From Segatella copri (lineage in GTDB: Bacteria > Bacteroidota > Bacteroidia > Bacteroidales > Bacteroidaceae), in NCBI RefSeq assembly GCF_015074785.1, contig NZ_CP042464.1, forward strand, positions 2,291,001 through 2,355,000: DNA of 64,000 bases, read 5' to 3'. The position numbers were made by a program, and so were the translations under genes. Below the pieces are notes generated by a model, which saw only the letters and a program-made list of their open reading frames with translations, did no database searches and was not told where the DNA came from. This document shows positions 7,894-16,216 of the stretch, piece by piece (positions within the stretch are counted from its first letter, which is position 1; every line of letters starts with the position of its first letter).

Positions 7894-9116
7894 GCAAAGT
7901 CACCATTCCAAGCAGGGCTTCCTACCAGGTTAGGAACCCTGCATCAGAAGAAAGTCCCTTCCTAGAAGCAGACTGGGCCCCAATCAATGCCCATCAGGTA
8001 TATCAAGCCTTGAAAAGAATGCAATGCAGAAATCACCAGGCAACATCAGCCTATAAATGCAAAGGTTTGGGAGCCCCATACAAGACAAGCCAGCAACAGG
8101 AAAACTGGCTAGGAGCAATCATCAATCATTTCAATCAAAATACAAATATTCAGTTAAAACATATCAAGACTATGTGCAAATTCAACAAATTCAATGGTAA
8201 AGTTACCAACTACTACAGCAACATGTATGTCATCGAAGTAGATGACAAGACTATCTACATCCCATTCAGCGTGATGCATAAATTCCCGGCATTTCCACAA
8301 TCCATGATGGAAGATGGTCACCTCAAGATCGGCGTAACAGTCATCATGGTGAAAAAAGACGAGAAGACATACTACCCTGACCATGAAACCTACGGAGTCA
8401 ACAACAATCAGGAACATAAGCTGAACATCGATGGTACTTACCTGCTCAAGGATACAAAAGCGTATAAGCAGTCCAACAGCCTTCCAGAACTGATGGCTCA
8501 ACTCAGCACACAGCTGCCTTCACTTCAAGAGGACCTGAGATTGGAAACGCTGAAAGTAATCTCAGCTATCAACATGACAGAGGAGCAAAAGGTAGAGAAA
8601 CTTACATCCATGGTAGACTTCCCATTGGACTTCGTAGAGTCACAGATCCTGGAAAAGAAGGCAAGCCTGTTCTATGCACCAGGCAATACCAAGGATGACA
8701 GAGCACAACTCAAGGAGATCGTAGAATCAATCGTTGCCATGTGCAATAGCGAGGAACAGAAACAATGCCAACTCATCATAGGAGTGAACGACAAGACCAA
8801 TAAGACTTGCAAACTCCAGGATGAAATCGCCTCCAACTATCCACAGATGGCCAACCTCGACCAGTTTCAGAATACCCTGCTGGTTCCGTTCATCAAGTCA
8901 TACACCTACGACAATGCCCTGCTCATGTCATCCCTCAAATACAACTGGTACAACTACAATGGTGACCTGATCCTCATTATAGACATCAACTACCACGGAG
9001 ATCCTATCATCTGCAAAGGTGGCAGACTCCCCTACCGGTGCGACTCCGCCAAAATGATTGCTGAAGGAGTGGACCTGGTAAACATGGTCAAGAAACTGAC
9101 AAGAAATGCCGCATAA
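7890..9116 (+). CDS. S1-like plus Schlafen AlbA_2-like domain protein
   Basis: 408 residues from the ATG at 7890. A start at 7746 in the same frame would run through the upstream gene, so the ATGA overlap is preferred. Residues about 95-150 (GKVTNYYSNMYVIEVDDKTIYIPFSV, then LKIGVTVIMVKKDEKTYYP) resemble an S1/OB RNA-binding fold. The last third has LKEIVESIVAMCNS, QCQLIIGVNDKTNKTCKL, DLILIIDINYHGDPIICKGG and LPYRCDSAKMI, the pattern of the Schlafen AlbA_2 domain. Such domains bind nucleic acid, and eukaryotic relatives cut tRNA. An RNA-directed role is therefore plausible but is inference. It is co-regulated with cas1 through a shared palindrome promoter, which makes it a candidate CRISPR accessory or effector protein. 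Confidence 0.65.
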   Translation: MSKVTIPSRASYQVRNPASEESPFLEADWAPINAHQVYQALKRMQCRNHQATSAYKCKGLGAPYKTSQQQENWLGAIINHFNQNTNIQLKHIKTMCKFNKFNGKVTNYYSNMYVIEVDDKTIYIPFSVMHKFPAFPQSMMEDGHLKIGVTVIMVKKDEKTYYPDHETYGVNNNQEHKLNIDGTYLLKDTKAYKQSNSLPELMAQLSTQLPSLQEDLRLETLKVISAINMTEEQKVEKLTSMVDFPLDFVESQILEKKASLFYAPGNTKDDRAQLKEIVESIVAMCNSEEQKQCQLIIGVNDKTNKTCKLQDEIASNYPQMANLDQFQNTLLVPFIKSYTYDNALLMSSLKYNWYNYNGDLILIIDINYHGDPIICKGGRLPYRCDSAKMIAEGVDLVNMVKKLTRNAA

Positions 9117-9124
9117 CATATAAG

Positions 9125-9152
9125 GAGGACTGCCCAAGCAAAGGCAGTCCTC
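9125..9152 (+). terminator. Terminator-like hairpin after the S1/Schlafen-like gene
   Basis: A perfect 10-bp stem, GAGGACTGCC with GGCAGTCCTC, starts 9 nt after the stop. There is no T-run, so termination is uncertain. The rest of the gap to 9478 has no gene; it holds an inverted repeat ACCTTTAGccagCTAAAGGT (9356-9375) and a likely promoter box TACTTTTGCA near 9335. Confidence 0.5.
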
Positions 9153-9478
9153 TGATAATCAGAGGGGAAAAAATCCAGAAAAGATCAATTGGAAAAAAAG
9201 ATAGCAGAACAGATGGTAAAAACTTTGAAACAAAAGAAACATCAGAAAAAGATTGTACCATCAGTTCATACACAGAAGCAGGCATTTGGTACAATCAACA
9301 GATAGGATGTAGCATTGTTTGCTCATTTTTATCTACTTTTGCACTAGAAATGTTTACCTTTAGCCAGCTAAAGGTATATATGGATGTGCAAAGGTACTCT
9401 AAAACATTTAGTAATAAATAAAATCATTGCACCCATGATTTTCTAACATTAGAAACAACGTAAAAATAACAATATACA

Positions 9479-9958
9479 ATGAAAATGTTATATGATATAA
9501 TCGCAGGCATCATTTCTATGATTGCCAAAAGTCTTGGAGTTTCATATGCCACAGCCAATGTGGCATGGAGCTTATACCTACAGGGACTGGTGTGTATCCT
9601 ATCCTGCCTCTTGCTTCTCATCCCCATGAGGAAGAGATACAAGCAATTCGGCCTGGATGTGTTCACCATATCAGGAACAATTTCCATTCTTGGCTATACA
9701 TATCTGATCTTCTCCAACTGGTTCAATTTCATCAGCCCATTCATTGGACTTAGCTTTCAGACACAGCATAAAGCACTCATCAACTATACAAAGATGACGG
9801 GGATGCAATGGCACATGAGTTACCAGAGTGTTTATATCATCCTCTTTGTCTTCCTGGGAATGGCACTAATAGGATCGAACATCATTCTGCTAGTATGGTT
9901 CAACAAACTTGCCAAGAAGACCAGCAATGAACTGATAAGTTTTCCTGTATCGAAATAA
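9479..9958 (+). CDS. Integral membrane protein of unknown function
   Basis: 159 residues with four predicted transmembrane segments, near 5-25, 30-48 (LQGLVCILSCLLLLIPM), 60-80 (ISGTISILGYTYLIFS) and 118-140 (VYIILFVFLGMALIGSNIILL). I do not recognise the family. It lies 23 bp before an alpha/beta hydrolase gene and probably forms an operon with it and the next two envelope genes. No shared palindrome promoter lies in front, so it is likely outside the CRISPR regulon. Confidence 0.6.
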   Translation: MKMLYDIIAGIISMIAKSLGVSYATANVAWSLYLQGLVCILSCLLLLIPMRKRYKQFGLDVFTISGTISILGYTYLIFSNWFNFISPFIGLSFQTQHKALINYTKMTGMQWHMSYQSVYIILFVFLGMALIGSNIILLVWFNKLAKKTSNELISFPVSK

Positions 9959-9981
9959 CCCAACATACAAAAGAAGAATAT

Positions 9982-11112
9982 ATGACTAAGAAATGTATTA
10001 TATCTGTATTACTCGTGGTGGCTTGGGCATTGTTTGCCTCTCTGTTTTACAAGACCATCATGTTGATGTTGCTCTTCCTGGTATGGAAGAAACACATCTT
10101 CGAGATGCTTCCAGTATGGATGCAGAAATGGGGGATGAAGCCTTATTGGATGCTCTTCTTCGTATGCCTGTGGATGGCAATGCCCCGTTATCGCATCGAA
10201 TCTAATGACAGGGTGAGACTCGTTTATCTGGATAAGAATGGTGAAACCAAACACCCTCCGCTTACCCAATATCTCATCAATACCCTGATTCCTGAAGAAG
10301 AGATAGTAAACTTTGGCATAAAAAACCTGATGATTACCCGACCTGTAATCAGCATGATGGGCGTTGGCGGAACTCTTATTGCACAAGCCAATCAGGATAT
10401 TGCCAATGGAAAGATTCATAACTTCTTTACTCCGTATGACAACCTGGGAAAGGATAACCCGATGTCTGGTGTCTATGTGCAGGCTTTCAACGAGGCTTTC
10501 GGAACCAGCGACAGGGCTGTGTATATCTGCGACCCTAAAGGAGATGAGAATGTAAGATGGAGCAAGGAGAACGGATTCAAATATCCGCTGGTGGTATTCT
10601 GTCATGGCTACCTGGGCAACTGGCAACTCTATCAGGGTATCTGGAAGGACCTGGACAACTGCATCGTGCTGAGCATCGGTACTCGCAGCATGAGTGGCAT
10701 CTTCACAAATCGTGATATCAATGAGATTTTCAGCTATTACATACCTTCCTTGGAGCAAATGGGCTATCACATCGACCATCGTCAGATTCACCTGATGGGG
10801 CTTTCAAATGGAGGTAGTGCGATAGTGGCTGCCATGCACTCATCCCATGCAAAGGATTTCAAGAGTTTGACATCTATCTCCTGTAATCTTGGAGGACTGA
10901 GGAAGATACCATGTAACGTGAACCTGATTGGAGGTGGTGAGGACAACTCTTCATTTCTCATGCCAAGCCAGGCCAGCAGGCTCAGCAAGATGGGAGTCCA
11001 TACAGGGCTGTTCTTTGTTCCTGAAGAAAACCATTATGTCTTGGTAAACAGGCGCAATGAGATTATCGAGTTTCTCAAGCAGCAGATGAATCTGACTTGC
11101 GTCAGGGAATAG
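9982..11112 (+). CDS. Membrane-anchored alpha/beta hydrolase
   Basis: 376 residues. Two N-terminal hydrophobic segments (about 5-35 and 55-70) suggest the catalytic domain is held at the membrane, probably facing the periplasm. The alpha/beta hydrolase fold shows in YPLVVFCHGYLGNW (oxyanion HG), the nucleophile elbow LMGLSNGGSA and the late histidine in PEENHYVLV. The substrate cannot be told from sequence. It sits between a membrane protein and an L,D-transpeptidase-like gene, so a cell-envelope role is likely. Normal length for a lipase/esterase-type member with an N-terminal membrane extension. Confidence 0.75.
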   Translation: MTKKCIISVLLVVAWALFASLFYKTIMLMLLFLVWKKHIFEMLPVWMQKWGMKPYWMLFFVCLWMAMPRYRIESNDRVRLVYLDKNGETKHPPLTQYLINTLIPEEEIVNFGIKNLMITRPVISMMGVGGTLIAQANQDIANGKIHNFFTPYDNLGKDNPMSGVYVQAFNEAFGTSDRAVYICDPKGDENVRWSKENGFKYPLVVFCHGYLGNWQLYQGIWKDLDNCIVLSIGTRSMSGIFTNRDINEIFSYYIPSLEQMGYHIDHRQIHLMGLSNGGSAIVAAMHSSHAKDFKSLTSISCNLGGLRKIPCNVNLIGGGEDNSSFLMPSQASRLSKMGVHTGLFFVPEENHYVLVNRRNEIIEFLKQQMNLTCVRE

Positions 11113-11131
11113 TAAAGTCAAAGTTTAGATT

Positions 11132-11797
11132 ATGCACAAGTTAATTATGAAAAAGTTTTTAATCATATTGGGTATCCTACTCCTGCTTGTCATCGGTGTC
11201 CTTTTCGTTCCACCTATTTATAATAGGTTCACAAAACCGCTTTTTAAGAATACGGTGGATGCTAAAGAGTGGTATCATCAGGTGGATTGTGAGAACCTGA
11301 CACAAGTAAGAGACTATTGTGATAGACGGGGATACAGTACGGATTACTATATTCTGGTGGATTTCTCCATTCCATCTGGCAAAAAGAGATTCTTTATCTA
11401 TGATTTGCAGCGTGGCAAAAGACTGATGAGCAGCTATTGCATGCATGGAAGTGGTAAGGGAAATACAGCAGCCCAACCAAAGTTCAGCAATAACCCTGGA
11501 AGTGGATGCACGAGTCTTGGCAGATATGTCATGATAGGAAAAGGTGGAAAGAAGTTCAAGAACTGCGTTCGCCTTCAAGGTCTCGACAAGAGCAATTATC
11601 TGGCAAAAGCCCGCGGTATCCTAATCCATTCTGCTGGCAAGGTGACAAGATTCTCCGGTGAGAAGGAGTATATTCCGCTGGGAACAGAGAGTCGTGGCTG
11701 CTTTACTGTATCAAGGAGCTGCGTGGAGAAAGTGATGCAGATATACAAGGAATCTTCTAGGAGAAGACCGGTATTGATTTATGCAAAATACAAATAA
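11132..11797 (+). CDS. Murein L,D-transpeptidase catalytic-domain (YkuD_2-like) protein
   Basis: 221 residues with a short N-terminal membrane/signal segment (KKFLIILGILLLLVIGVLFV); a start at 11147 (MKKFLI) would fit the signal better than 11132. The catalytic region has YYILVDFSIPSGKKRFFIYD, SYCMHGSGKGNT, SLGRYVMIG, GILIHSAG and SRGCFTVS, in which the Cys is the expected nucleophile of the YkuD_2 family. Members act on peptidoglycan peptide cross-links in the periplasm. The stop overlaps the region just before the archaemetzincin-like lipoprotein gene, so an envelope operon is likely. Confidence 0.8.
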   Translation: MHKLIMKKFLIILGILLLLVIGVLFVPPIYNRFTKPLFKNTVDAKEWYHQVDCENLTQVRDYCDRRGYSTDYYILVDFSIPSGKKRFFIYDLQRGKRLMSSYCMHGSGKGNTAAQPKFSNNPGSGCTSLGRYVMIGKGGKKFKNCVRLQGLDKSNYLAKARGILIHSAGKVTRFSGEKEYIPLGTESRGCFTVSRSCVEKVMQIYKESSRRRPVLIYAKYK

Positions 11798-11810
11798 AAA
11801 AGAATATTCT

Positions 11811-12491
11811 ATGAAGAAGTTATTATTGTTTATAGCTGGAATCTCAATCCTGTTTTTAGCAGGTTGTTCCAATGGAAATCAGAGTCATGGCAATGAGGGA
11901 ATGGGAGATAGTCTCCCTGCAGATCCTCCATTGGGTTATGTCATAGAGTTAAAGCCTTTGGGAAATTTCTCACATCAGGAGGCAGAACAGTTGAGAGAAG
12001 AACTCGTGAAGCAATTGGGTATCATTCTCTATACGAAACCAAGGGCTTGGTTAGAAGCTTCTGTGTTTGTTGGAGACAAGAAAGAAATACCTGCTTCATG
12101 TCTCTACAAACCAAGAAACAGGTATTGGGCTGGGGGGATCCTGAAAATGTTGCATGAAGAGCATGGAGGTAATGATGAAATCGTAACGATAGGTTTGACG
12201 CATCGAGACATCTCTACTTCTATTCATGGACAATACAACTATGGAATCATGGGATTGAGTTTCCGGCCAGGTGACGCCTGTGTGGTTTCAACCTTCCGAT
12301 TGAAACGAAAGGATGACTTATGGAAAGTAACAATCCATGAATTCCTGCATTCTCGCGGTTTGCCGCATTGCAAGAAGGATGATTTGAAGTGCCTGATGCA
12401 GGATGCCCATGGCAAGAATACTTTCTACATGAAAAACGGACTGTGCCAAGATTGCCAAAAGTCATTGAAAAACATCATTGACAATCAATGA
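11811..12491 (+). CDS. Archaemetzincin-like zinc metalloprotease lipoprotein
   Basis: 226 residues from the ATG at 11811; the in-frame ATG at 11781 lies inside the preceding gene and precedes a poor signal. The N-terminus MKKLLLFIAGISILFLAGC is a lipoprotein signal with its lipobox Cys. The C-terminal half carries HEFLHSRGLPHC, the HExxHxxGxxHC zinc motif of archaemetzincins, followed by CLM and the CxxC pair LCQDCQ. Spacing between HC and CLM is six residues rather than the usual four. Known relatives are cytoplasmic proteins, so an exported lipidated form is unusual. Substrate unknown. Confidence 0.75.
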   Translation: MKKLLLFIAGISILFLAGCSNGNQSHGNEGMGDSLPADPPLGYVIELKPLGNFSHQEAEQLREELVKQLGIILYTKPRAWLEASVFVGDKKEIPASCLYKPRNRYWAGGILKMLHEEHGGNDEIVTIGLTHRDISTSIHGQYNYGIMGLSFRPGDACVVSTFRLKRKDDLWKVTIHEFLHSRGLPHCKKDDLKCLMQDAHGKNTFYMKNGLCQDCQKSLKNIIDNQ

Positions 12492-12512
12492 GAGTCCAAA
12501 CCAACCAAGATT

Positions 12513-13160
12513 TTGCTTATAATTTTGTCGCAGGAGTTCCGTAATAACCATACAGAACCCAAAATACAAAGTAAACTATCATAACTATACATTCAATTAT
12601 CTAAGAACTGATAAGGTCTATTCTTAGGGTATGCCCCATTTTGGTGTACCCTAAAGAATGGACTGCTCAAAAGCAAGCATATCAAAAACAAAAAATCCCC
12701 ACTAAATCAACCCACTCCAGATTCATTCAAAACCACAACCAAGTGGAAAAATAAAGAACCTTTGGCCAGATGTAAGAGTATGAACACTACACCTACTTAG
12801 TTGAGAAGTGACACAGCTCTTTCCCAAACCAAAGGTAGAAAGGCTGATGAAAGCAACAAGGTTAGTGCTCATTTGCCACTATGCAAGTATATCCTACATT
12901 TAGTCGTACATACTTGGGAGCAACCTTTCTTTAATGCAGTTGGCACTTCTCAGTCAGCCCAATTCCGGCCAATATCCAACTGCTATGCAAAACATTGGTG
13001 GTAAAAATGAGAAAGTCTATGCACCCTCTCCCTCTATCCAACGTTTTTGGTTTATAACAATTGATCAATGCATTTAACAGAAATACACCATCAATAATAA
13101 AATACATAGGTACTATCAAACAGAGATTATCCCTTATTGTAGTGGAAGATGGTCTCGTAC
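12513..13160 (+). repeat. Trailer-side block of array 2, copy 1 (homologous to 19126-19831)
   Basis: No gene. The sequence from TTATAATTTTGTCGCA through the first degenerate repeat of array 2 is homologous to 19126-19831. Shared parts include an AGGGTA...TACCCT hairpin (about 12626-12652), a near-identical stretch of roughly 75 bp starting GGCCAGATGTAAGAGTATGA, and a long stem GCAGTTGG...CCAACTGC (about 12936-12983). A minus-strand -7 box TACCTTTG (12830-12837) is also shared, so a minus-strand non-coding transcript is possible. Open frames here are short and not conserved between the copies. Confidence 0.85.
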
Positions 13161-13897
13161 TTTGACCGCAAAGCATATACTATTACTCCTGATGGAGTTT
13201 GGTAGTCTTAATCCTTGTTGTAGTGGACAATGGTCTCGTACATTATGAAAATTTCAGTAGGCAAAAACGGTGCTGTGTCTTAATCCTTGTTGTAGTGGAC
13301 GAAGGTCTCGTACAGCATTGACCCTGATTATGCCGATGATTATCAGTGAAGTCTTAATCTTTGTTGTAGTGGAAGATGGTCTCGTACTGCTGAGAAAGAC
13401 TGTTATCAGCCAGGCGAACGAGTCTTAATCCTTGTTGTAGTGGACGATGGTCTCGTACGAGTTATTTAACAACAGGTAACGATTCATGGTTGTCTTAATC
13501 CTTGTTGTAGTGGACAATGGTCTCGTACACACTGGTAAAATTACATTCTATAAACAACTTAAGTCTTAATCCTTGTTGTAGTGGACAATGGTCTCGTACA
13601 GGAAGACGAATGGGATGCATGCTATTAGGAATGAGTGAGTCTTAATCCTTGTTGTAGTGGACAATGGTCTCGTACTTAACATTTAAAAAAATTAAGAGTA
13701 TGAAAATTTCAGTCGTCTTAATCCTTGTTGTAGTGGACAATGGTCTCGTACCTCACTGATGATATTGCAACATTCAATGCAAAGGGGTCTTAATCCTTGT
13801 TGTAGTGGACAATGGTCTCGTACTTGAAAGAGTTGAACAAGATTCGCAAGGATGCGGGCGGTCTTAATCCTTGTTGTAGTGGACAATGGTCTCGTAC
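13124..13897 (-). CRISPR. CRISPR array 2, 11 repeats and 10 spacers
   Basis: Same 37-bp repeat as array 1, with repeat starts 13124, 13205, 13277, 13351, 13422, 13492, 13563, 13639, 13715, 13787 and 13861. The repeats become perfect towards the right; those on the left carry variants (GGAAGATGG, GGACGAAGG, TCTTTGTTG), marking the trailer end. The leader is at 13898. Spacers are 33-44 nt. Two of them (13242-13276 and 13676-13714) share the 14-mer ATGAAAATTTCAGT, one with an upstream purine-rich stretch, so both seem to come from starts of related phage genes encoding MKISV. Confidence 0.98.
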
Positions 13898-14055
13898 TCG
13901 ATCTTATAAGACTATACTGATTATCAGTAAGTTAAAGAACTTTACTAAACAAATATTGACTTTACTTAACCGAAAATTAACTATTTCTTAGCGGGTGCAA
14001 AGGTACGACCTTTTTCTGAGATATGCAAGCCAATTATTATTAAATATTTAGCCAT
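13898..14055 (-). promoter_or_regulatory. Leader of array 2 with pre-crRNA promoter
   Basis: Homologous to the leaders of arrays 1 and 3. It has the minus-strand -7 box TACCTTTGCA (13996-14005), 98 bp from the last repeat, and the palindrome TACTGAT-T-ATCAGTA (13915-13929). Beyond it, 14056-14338 has no gene that I can support. Confidence 0.9.
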
Positions 14056-14338
14056 TTTCTGCCCAAAAATTAAGCTCCATTAACCATTGTACGTTCTTCG
14101 CTATAGACTACAAATTCAACAATCAACAAAAAGAAACGCCAAACAATAAGCAAGTCGCCAAGAAGAGCATGAGAAACTTACTCAAAAATTCACTTTTCAG
14201 AAACTTCTCTCACGCCCCTAGCCCTCCTATCTGTCAAACAACAAACAGTATAAAAGTCCAATAAATAAAGGAAAAAGCATGAGTCCTGCATATAACTGAA
14301 AGTATACAAAAACAACAAAAAACAAGAAAAATGAGCAA

Positions 14339-14375
14339 GTGAAATATCTTTTCACTATATACCCTTACCTTTGCA
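14339..14375 (+). promoter_or_regulatory. Palindrome-type promoter P4
   Basis: GTGAAATATCTTTTCAC (14339-14355), 10 nt, TACCTTTGCA (14366-14375). It is followed by the conserved 5' UTR element in a variant form, with stem CCTA/TAGG (14393-14410). Confidence 0.78.
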
Positions 14376-14434
14376 CCCAGAAAACCAAAGCACCTATGGT
14401 TAAAGTTAGGAGCACAACAAAAAGAATAAAGACT

Positions 14435-15283
14435 ATGAATACAATGATCAAGAACATTTTAACTAGTTGGGAATCATCCCTCATCCGCTTCCAAAAGATT
14501 GACTGCTGGAATTACTCTGAGAATCTGGCAACATTGGGATGGTACCTACATAACAATGACTGTACAATAGAAGAGTACTACCTGATCAAGTACATCAGAG
14601 ACAGCATCATCGGAGTGAACTTCAACGTCAAGAGCGTACTCAATGCCATCCAGAAACTCATGAACATGGAAGCAGCAAAAGAGAAAGACCTCACAACCAT
14701 GCTAGTGAAAATGGATGGAAACAGAGTTGTCCTGAATGGCCAGGATGTACGCTTCAAGAAGGAGACAGAGAAAATCTTCAAGGAGAAGCTCAAGTTCAAG
14801 AAAGGAATGCTGCTCCGTAACTTCGACATTGAGACGGAAGCTCCACATGACTCCAAAAAGGTAAGACGCATCGTGGAGAAGAGAATGTGCCAGGCCTATC
14901 ACCGGATGCACAAGAAGGATGAAGGCTATAAGACCAGCAACAGAGAGAAGTACTGGATGGACAGAGCCACAGCCTTCCAACTGTACAACATCGGACAGAA
15001 GGAAAAGACTAGAAACACAAGAAGAGGCGAGTCCACCCACTGGAAATGGAAGAAAGATCCTATCACCAACGAATTAGTCCTCAAAAAAAAGATGGGGTAC
15101 AAAAACGAAGAATCTGCACAAAAGGCTATAGCCCAATGGAAGATTAATCACCCATATGATTCCAAAGAGATGACAGCTTACAAATGCAACTACTGCAACA
15201 AGTGGCATATCGGGCACAAATCCAACTTTCAGAATCATCCAGCGATAGATTCCATGATTCCCCAAATGCAGACTTGTTGCTAA
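14435..15283 (+). CDS. Hypothetical protein with C-terminal zinc-binding knuckle
   Basis: 282 residues from the ATG at 14435. The frame is open from 14339, but that start would lie inside promoter P4. I do not recognise the main part. It is strongly basic and helical (residues about 115-250, with KKETEKIFKEKLKFKKG and EKYWMDRATAFQLY), as expected of a nucleic-acid-binding protein. The C-terminus has YKCNYCNKWHIGHKS, a CxxC...HxxxH knuckle common in phage and plasmid proteins. It is the only gene after the leader of array 2 and is driven by palindrome promoter P4, so it belongs to the putative CRISPR-linked regulon. Confidence 0.65.
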   Translation: MNTMIKNILTSWESSLIRFQKIDCWNYSENLATLGWYLHNNDCTIEEYYLIKYIRDSIIGVNFNVKSVLNAIQKLMNMEAAKEKDLTTMLVKMDGNRVVLNGQDVRFKKETEKIFKEKLKFKKGMLLRNFDIETEAPHDSKKVRRIVEKRMCQAYHRMHKKDEGYKTSNREKYWMDRATAFQLYNIGQKEKTRNTRRGESTHWKWKKDPITNELVLKKKMGYKNEESAQKAIAQWKINHPYDSKEMTAYKCNYCNKWHIGHKSNFQNHPAIDSMIPQMQTCC

Positions 15284-15375
15284 GCCATTTAAAAAGAACA
15301 AAGAGAAATATATGGAGTATTCTTGCCAGCGTTGCCAATGTAACAGGAATCAGTGACTATAGCCATCTTCCATGT

Positions 15376-15633
15376 TCACCAAAGTAGCACGTGGCAAATG
15401 AGACATTTAGCTGGAGCCAACCAATGCGTTTGATTCAAGCCGAATGCATTGCAATAAGTCCGCTCGACATACGAGCAATACCTCTTATTGGGGTGATATT
15501 TACCTTTTTGGAATACCAAGAATAAAATTATCACCTCAAATAGTATTTTCTCGAAACATTTTGTTACCTTTGCAACAGCAAAAACAACTACATCATTAAA
15601 GATGTCCATATATAGATCAAGCACTGTATTCAT
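15376..15633 (-). pseudogene. Transposase remnant, N-terminal part of an IS4-like element
   Basis: An 85-codon minus-strand frame whose middle, KCFEKILFEVIILFLVFQKGKYHPNKRYCSYVERTYCNAF, aligns by eye with the N-terminus of the intact transposase at 39086-40312 (TFESLLLEILLLYMTIQ, YGTHCEQTYRTNF). The catalytic DDE part is absent, so this is a decayed insertion-sequence end. The rest of the 15284-15734 gap holds a plus-strand promoter box TACCTTTGCA (about 15566-15575) and two hairpins (CTGTATT/AATACAG and TTCTGTAA/TTACAGAA, about 15625-15668) in front of the next gene. Confidence 0.6.
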
Positions 15634-15734
15634 AAATACAGTAGTTCTGTAATTTAAAAGTTACAGAATCTATGTGACTTGACCAACTCTTCATATAGAT
15701 GATTAACAATTAAACATAAACAAAGAATAAGAAA

Positions 15735-16142
15735 ATGAATTATTTTAAATTGTTTGCAACTTTAGTAAAGGCTATGGTGAAGTCTTTGAGAACTCGTCAG
15801 TATGTTCTTACTTTCGAAAAAGAGAGTGATAACCTATGGTATATTAAAATGCCTTGGGCTGGACATCATCATAACTTGCAGATGGTTGCTGGAGCTAACC
15901 ATCTGTTGGAGACTTTCAAGTCTAGATTGGTCACTGTCCGTGTATCTTACGAACAGAAAGAATCTACAGATATCTGTCTTACCAGACAATACTACAGAAT
16001 CTTTGGTGGTGCTACCTACAAGGTTTCCAATTTAGAGGGATTCACAAAGGAGGTTTGGATTTGCCCGGTTACATTGTTCGTACTTGGTAAATACCCAAAA
16101 CGAATTTATGTCTCTAACTCTCAGAAGTTACATCGTACATAA
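15735..16142 (+). CDS. Hypothetical protein, 135 residues
   Basis: I do not recognise this protein. It has no signal peptide; the N-terminus (MNYFKLFATLVKAMVKSL) is an amphipathic helix, followed by mixed beta-type sequence rich in Trp, Tyr and His (LWYIKMPWAGHHHNLQMV, and TKEVWICPVTLFVLG). It has a clear promoter at about 15566 and two hairpins in its long 5' UTR, so it is a genuine, possibly post-transcriptionally regulated, gene. It precedes the A1S_2505/DUF1810 gene by 74 bp and may share its transcript. Confidence 0.55.
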   Translation: MNYFKLFATLVKAMVKSLRTRQYVLTFEKESDNLWYIKMPWAGHHHNLQMVAGANHLLETFKSRLVTVRVSYEQKESTDICLTRQYYRIFGGATYKVSNLEGFTKEVWICPVTLFVLGKYPKRIYVSNSQKLHRT

Positions 16143-16216
16143 ACAGGAGAGAATAGTCTACCATGTTTACCTTTCAAGGGATAATGGTATTAATAGATAA
16201 CTAAAAGATAATAAAA

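Noticed and set aside
12801..13176. Short frames on both strands in the trailer block (also 19406-19708).
   Set aside because: They are not conserved between the two block copies in the same frame, so they are not likely coding.
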